Shown in pieces: positions 60,865-64,000 of a DNA stretch of 64,000 nucleotides. The position numbers were made by a program, and so were the translations under genes. Source of the stretch: a virus; the IMG/VR virus record IMGVR_UViG_3300048587_000705, positions 34,643 through 98,642 of that record; one strand, written 5' to 3'. Each line of letters opens with the position of its first letter. Positions within the stretch are counted from its first letter, which is position 1. Below the pieces are notes generated by a model. It did no database searches. It had not been told where the DNA came from and was given only the letters and a program-made list of their open reading frames with translations.

Positions 60865-61245
60865 TTACTTTTTTACAAACCCTATTGGAAAGAGCCTTCC
60901 CTTTTTTTCGACAAATTCTTTTTTTATCTTTTTCATTTCCTCTGAAAGGTGGTTCTTTTGTGTGTTGTTAATGTCTTTTATCAAATATCCCTTTTTTCTC
61001 AGGTTGTTGTTTATGGTGCGGACGTATCCGTTGCTTATGTCCTTTGACAGGCCCGTTTCAAGGTCCTTTACCGTTTCTTTGTTGTAACCGTATATTATGT
61101 AGTATGCCAGCGCCTGTTTTTCGCGGATTATCAGTTTCTTTGCCTTGGGCGTCACCATGACATATATGTCGAGTATCATCTCTATGAGTTGCAGGTCGTT
61201 GCTGTAACTGCACATAGCGCCGAATGACAATTGATTTTTGGACAT
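60865..61245 (-). CDS. HTH protein, first gene of the leftward operon (126 aa)
   Basis: Residues about 35-100 look like a winged helix-turn-helix (TPKAKKLIIREKQALAYYII; NGYVRTINNNLRKKGYLIKD), preceded by a basic segment. Candidate transcriptional regulator or small terminase subunit; crAss-like phages often have such an HTH gene directly upstream of the pre-terminase genes. A TTTG-N20-TATATTTG promoter lies 30 nt upstream, so it heads the leftward transcript. Which of the two roles applies cannot be told from sequence. Confidence 0.6.
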   Translation of the reverse strand: MSKNQLSFGAMCSYSNDLQLIEMILDIYVMVTPKAKKLIIREKQALAYYIIYGYNKETVKDLETGLSKDISNGYVRTINNNLRKKGYLIKDINNTQKNHLSEEMKKIKKEFVEKKGRLFPIGFVKK

Positions 61246-61274
61246 ATTTTAAGAAAGCTTTAACTTAATTTGTG

Positions 61275-61306
61275 CAAATATACAACAAATATTTTACATA
61301 TGCAAA
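61275..61306 (-). promoter_or_regulatory. Promoter TTTG-N20-TATATTTG, leftward operon
   Basis: Minus strand TTTG at 61306-61303, exactly 20 nt, TATATTTG at 61282-61275. It opens the leftward late operon, back to back with the rightward promoter 88 nt away. Confidence 0.75.
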
Positions 61307-61362
61307 TTTTTTTGTAAAAATTTAAAATTATTGACAAATTTTTTTATCTCGGAACCTTTTTG

Positions 61363-61370
61363 TATATTTG
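61363..61370 (+). promoter_or_regulatory. -7 box TATATTTG, rightward early transcript
   Basis: Perfect -7 box 20 nt upstream of ATG 61390. No TTTG at the standard 20-nt position (TTTT instead); TTGAC lies 29 nt upstream. So it may be weaker or need an activator. Confidence 0.55.
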
Positions 61371-61389
61371 TACTTTAAAGCAAAAACCA

Positions 61390-61659
61390 ATGGAAAGACA
61401 ACTGAACTCAGAGGAATTTTTCGACGAGATGTGGATGAAGATACCCGAGGAACTTATATCCAACAAGTACATAGACGAAAACTCGGATATGTGGCGCGAC
61501 ATAGTTTTTAAGTTTTATGAACATTACGCGGAAGATAGGATAACGGTAAACCTCGCGGCAAAGATAATCGCCGACACCTTTTATATGCTTTTTAAATATA
61601 AGCCTCTTCTGTGCAACGTTGTCGATGATTATCTCGTCAACAGCCTTGATGAGGAGTAA
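61390..61659 (+). CDS. Small early protein (89 aa)
   Basis: First rightward gene. ATG 61390 (MERQLNSEEFFDEMWM) chosen; an in-frame TTG at 61360 lies inside the -7 box. Acidic, helical (FYEHYAEDRITVNLAAKIIA) with a hydrophobic segment ADTFYMLF and an acidic C-terminus. Likely an early regulatory or host-takeover protein, but no motif is recognised. A hairpin terminator follows. Confidence 0.7.
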   Translation: MERQLNSEEFFDEMWMKIPEELISNKYIDENSDMWRDIVFKFYEHYAEDRITVNLAAKIIADTFYMLFKYKPLLCNVVDDYLVNSLDEE

Positions 61660-61694
61660 AGATATTTTTGATTTGTGTTTGTTTTGTTATTAAC

Positions 61695-61727
61695 GGACCG
61701 TTCTTTTTAAGAGGGCGGTCCTTATTT
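61695..61727 (+). terminator. Terminator after the 89-aa early gene
   Basis: GGACCG (61695-61700) pairs perfectly with CGGTCC (61716-61721), followed by TTATTT. The 15-nt loop may add an inner TTCTT/AAGAG stem. Moderate U-run. Confidence 0.6.
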
Positions 61728-61734
61728 AAAAATT

Positions 61735-61929
61735 ATGGAAAAACTTAAAAAATGGTGGGAGTCCACTGGAATGACCAACCTCGCTTTCTTGGCGGTGGGT
61801 ATCGGGGGAAAGATTTTGATGGGGAGCAACCTTATCTTGGGCGCGGGACTCGGAATATTTTTGTACGTCAACTTTAATGTCATACGTAAACTGTTCAAAG
61901 AGAGCCAGTTGGAAAATAAAAGTGAATAA
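61735..61929 (+). CDS. Small membrane protein (64 aa)
   Basis: Basic, aromatic N-terminus (MEKLKKWWESTG), then hydrophobic segments NLAFLAVGIGGKILMG and LILGAGLGIFLYVNF, ending in a charged tail. Likely two membrane passes. It could be an early membrane protein that changes host envelope or blocks superinfection; nothing specific seen. It sits only 8-14 nt after the terminator hairpin, so it may depend on read-through. Confidence 0.65.
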   Translation: MEKLKKWWESTGMTNLAFLAVGIGGKILMGSNLILGAGLGIFLYVNFNVIRKLFKESQLENKSE

Positions 61930-61942
61930 AAAGTTTGACAAA

Positions 61943-61974
61943 TTTGGAATTGTTAAATAAAAGTCGTATGTTTG
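61943..61974 (+). promoter_or_regulatory. Promoter TTTG-N20-TATGTTTG, rightward
   Basis: TTTG at 61943-61946, exactly 20 nt, TATGTTTG at 61967-61974; expected start near 61978 and an AT-rich leader of about 20 nt to ATG 61999. Confidence 0.7.
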
Positions 61975-61998
61975 TATTTTAAATCATAAAATTTAATT

Positions 61999-62272
61999 AT
62001 GAAAGAGGATAGGGATTACGATGATATTATAGAGTTTGGAAAAACTGGTATGAATATTGTAGGAGATACCGAATACAGTCCTGTAAAACAAGATTTTTCT
62101 TGGGATAAAATGGGCGGAGGCTCAACAATATGATATCAATCCCCCGCACGCCTCTGACACAAGCGCAATTTGCGGGGCTTTATTAAAAAATAAAAAGACA
62201 GGACAGGTGAATCTGAACAGCGAAAGCAGGATTACAAAGTCTGAACAGTCTTTTTTTAAAATAAAGGAGTAA
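61999..62272 (+). pseudogene. Small early gene with apparent frameshift
   Basis: ATG 61999 opens a 44-codon frame that stops at 62133 (MKEDRDYDDIIEFGKTGM..., ending WDKMGGGSTI). The +1 frame continues as coding-like sequence with no start of its own from 62111 to a TAA at 62272 (AEAQQYDINPPHASDTSAI, then CGALLKNKKTGQ). Removing one G from the GGG at 62112-62114 joins them into a 90-aa protein (…WDKMAEAQQYDIN…). So it is either a +1 indel (broken gene or sequencing error in a G-run) or a programmed shift; the site lacks a usual -1 slippery heptamer. Function unknown. Confidence 0.6.
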
Positions 62273-62540
62273 TAAACAAAAACACCGTACCCCGTAAGGT
62301 AAGTGCTGTCGGGGCGAATACAAGAAAACCTATAAGGCACTGGCTGTGAGGTGACACAGACTCCTTTTTTAGTTCTTTACATACGAATACATCGGTATTA
62401 AAATATTGTTTTAGTTGGGACAAACAATGTAGAAATACAATAAAATAATATTTGATTATTTACCGAAAACCCTCTACGGATAAGACTGTCCCAACTTTAA
62501 GTCTTCTGTAGGGGGTTCTTCATTTTATATTATTTTAATC
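62273..62540 (+). other. Non-coding-looking segment upstream of polymerase-like gene
   Basis: 268 nt with no ORF starting at ATG. It holds a coding-looking open frame without normal start (62272-62349; NKNTVPRKVSAVGANTRK-like), three small hairpins (CCCCG/CGGGG at 62290/62310; CTGTG/CACAG at 62344/62355, then T6) and the pseudoknot-like element at 62413-62517. Likely a regulatory leader of the next gene. No -7 box of the standard form was found. Confidence 0.5.
62413..62517 (+). ncRNA. Predicted stem-loop with loop-upstream (pseudoknot) pairing
   Basis: Stem: AACCCTCTAC (62468-62477) with GTAGGGGGTT (62508-62517), one G-U pair; inner stem AAGACT (62482-62487) with AGTCTT (62500-62505). The 12-nt loop contains GTCCCAACT (62488-62496, overlapping the inner stem edge), perfectly complementary over 9 nt to AGTTGGGAC at 62413-62421. 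The two pairings form a pseudoknot or a switch. It ends 24 nt before the TTG start of the next gene. Confidence 0.5.
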
Positions 62541-64000
62541 TTGCGGAAAACTAAAAAATACACTTACTCCCTTCCCTCGGCACTTGTCGGGGAAATAAAG
62601 CGTATTTTTCCAAAAGACAGCGTCATGTCAAAAAACGACAGAAAAAGGGCGTTCCGTTTTTTCCATACTCTCACTACAAAATCACAGTTGCAGAACGGTA
62701 CCCCGGACGGGTATGTCGAGCTTTCGGCAAGCTACCTTAGAAAAATGTACTCTGGAAACTATCTAAGGTTCCTTAACTCTCTTAGAGAAAACGGTCTTAT
62801 AGAAGGGTACTCCACCGACACGTCAAAAGATTCCTATACAACAGCAAGGGCGACAAACGACTTCACCATGATAAAAGGCAAAGAAAGGAAACCTGTTGCA
62901 AAAAAAATGCGTCTTTGCCCAAAATATTCTTTTGTCTTTTCTTTTATTAACAAAGATAATATAAAAATAAATTCAAATAACAACATTAAATTACAGGATG
63001 ATTTTAAGTTGTTGCCAACTTTTTGCCAAGCCCCGTTAACACAGGTGTCGTACGAGTATTCATCAAAGTCAAAAAAAGAGGATGACGTACTTTTTGAGCA
63101 GGAGTTCTCGGACATGGTGTCAAAGGTAAATATAGACTACCAAAAACTTTATAAAAAGGCACAAGATATTTGTGACAACATTGATGTAAAAAAATACATT
63201 GCCAGCGAGTACGAGGATATGGACAACGTGGTGCCAGTCACCGTGGTCACTTGGGGAAGTTCCGTCCCAATGTCCATATCCTCTGCGTTTAAACTGGCAG
63301 AGAGTAGGTACGAGACACTTTTCAAGGTAAAAGGACGTTATTATATAGCTGGAAGGGAACAGTTCTCAGAGAGGCTGAAAACAAGTAAGTACGCGTCGTA
63401 CGTAAGTTCGATAGACAGGTTGATGGGCGGGGACCTTACGGCAAAAAGAAACGGAACGAACAGAAGGCTCGATACCAATTTTACAAACATGAAGTCCGAC
63501 CTTTTCGGGATAATATGCAAGGACAACGACCTTGTGCAGATAGACCTGTCCAACAGCCAGTTCGCCATACTCGCAAACTACCTGAAAAACGTAAAAGAAA
63601 TGGATACCCCTGATTTTGATATGTTCTATAAAGATGCCATATCTGGAAACCTGTACGAAAAGATATCCAAAAGGACGGGGATAGCCAGAGAGGATGCAAA
63701 GACACTTATGTTCCAGATAATGTTCAACAAGACGGGGGCAAGGATAAAGCACAAAGAGCTTCTTTACGAAATGTACCCTTCGGTCATGGAATATATAGAT
63801 TCTTTTAAAAAACACAGGGGGTATAAAAAATTTTCCGTATATTTGCAGAACCTTGAATCAAAGATATTTATAGACGGTCTGTACCCGTTGATAAAACAGT
63901 GTACGGATATTGTATTTACAAAGCATGATTCGGTTGTTTGCAGAAAAAGGGATTTGGATATAGTTACCGATACCATAAAAGAATATTTCGAGGATAAAGG
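62541..64000 (+). CDS. Divergent family-A-polymerase-like protein, 3' end beyond window
   Basis: Open from TTG 62541 (coding-like continuation SLPSALVGEIKRIF before ATG 62625; the ATG is the alternative start) to the window end, about 486 codons. The N-terminal 90 residues look like a winged helix (YVELSASYLRKMYSGNYLRF, SLRENGLIEGY). The second half aligns by eye to family A polymerases: motif A DLSNSQFAILA (Asp codon 63543; usual DYSQIELRVLA), motif B REDAKTLMFQIMFN (from 63687; usual RRAAKAINFGIIYG) and motif C KHDSV (from 63921; usual VHDE). The two metal-binding Asp are kept; the Glu in motifs A and C are Gln and Ser. A primase-like or repair polymerase, or a catalytically altered one, is possible. 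Confidence 0.6.
   Translation, partial: MRKTKKYTYSLPSALVGEIKRIFPKDSVMSKNDRKRAFRFFHTLTTKSQLQNGTPDGYVELSASYLRKMYSGNYLRFLNSLRENGLIEGYSTDTSKDSYTTARATNDFTMIKGKERKPVAKKMRLCPKYSFVFSFINKDNIKINSNNNIKLQDDFKLLPTFCQAPLTQVSYEYSSKSKKEDDVLFEQEFSDMVSKVNIDYQKLYKKAQDICDNIDVKKYIASEYEDMDNVVPVTVVTWGSSVPMSISSAFKLAESRYETLFKVKGRYYIAGREQFSERLKTSKYASYVSSIDRLMGGDLTAKRNGTNRRLDTNFTNMKSDLFGIICKDNDLVQIDLSNSQFAILANYLKNVKEMDTPDFDMFYKDAISGNLYEKISKRTGIAREDAKTLMFQIMFNKTGARIKHKELLYEMYPSVMEYIDSFKKHRGYKKFSVYLQNLESKIFIDGLYPLIKQCTDIVFTKHDSVVCRKRDLDIVTDTIKEYFEDK

Noticed and set aside
62142-62177. CCCCGCA...TGCGGGG hairpin as terminator of the small early gene
   Set aside because: It has no good U-run and lies inside the second, coding-like frame of the apparently frameshifted gene.
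62273-62540. tRNA or CRISPR-like element
   Set aside because: No cloverleaf with CCA-compatible acceptor stem was found and the complementary segments are not regularly spaced direct repeats.
1-64000. Stop-codon reassignment as in some gut crAss-like phages
   Set aside because: All three stops end plausible genes (e.g. TGA at the ATGA overlap near 21.88 kb, TAG after the 1,782-aa gene and TerL) and long frames lack internal TAG or TGA.

Overview
The window looks like about 64 kb of a crAss-like phage (order Crassvirales) infecting a Bacteroidota host, probably a non-gut or marine flavobacterium-type host as for the Cellulophaga phage phi14:2 group. The evidence is the gene order: terminase large subunit, portal, acidic scaffold-like protein, major capsid protein, connector, tail and ring proteins, a roughly 2,500-residue tail (muzzle-like) protein, then a run of very large proteins of 735 to more than 1,900 residues, all on one strand. 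Host-type promoters also fit. The motif TTTG-N20-TAnnTTTG, the known Bacteroidetes -33/-7 promoter, occurs at least five times with exactly 20 nt spacing, and Shine-Dalgarno sequences are scarce. Stops are TAA, TAG and TGA, so I see no stop reassignment. No tRNA, CRISPR array or integrase was recognised.

Layout. A divergent switch lies at about 61.25-61.39 kb. Leftward (minus strand) from it runs the late operon: four or five small regulators or terminase accessories (61.2-59.0 kb), TerL, portal, scaffold, MCP, connector and auxiliary proteins (59-46.4 kb), two small membrane proteins and a GH19 endolysin (46.3-45 kb), and tail appendage genes including an SGNH-esterase fibre, an Fn3/lectin fibre and a beta-helix protein (45-35 kb). 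Next come a stand-alone tnpB (34.8-33.7 kb), three ring/tail genes and the 2,497-aa muzzle-like gene. Last is the cargo block (24-0 kb): a lysozyme/metallopeptidase, two 950-990-aa proteins and three giant proteins, one cut by the window edge. Rightward from the switch lie short early genes, one apparently frameshifted, and an incomplete, divergent family-A-polymerase-like gene preceded by a structured, non-coding-looking segment.

How it works together (inference). The leftward operon builds the particle and packs large proteins for ejection into the next host cell. These carry peptidoglycan-cleaving, zinc-peptidase, ADP-ribosyltransferase-like and acetyltransferase-like modules, so they could open the envelope and modify host proteins. 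The rightward arm is the early/replication arm. The DxDxD catalytic motif of crAss-like virion RNA polymerases was not found in the visible part; it may lie left of the window. Several genes are mosaics with AT-rich segments of different codon use (cargo proteins, receptor-binding tips), pointing to recent domain exchange.
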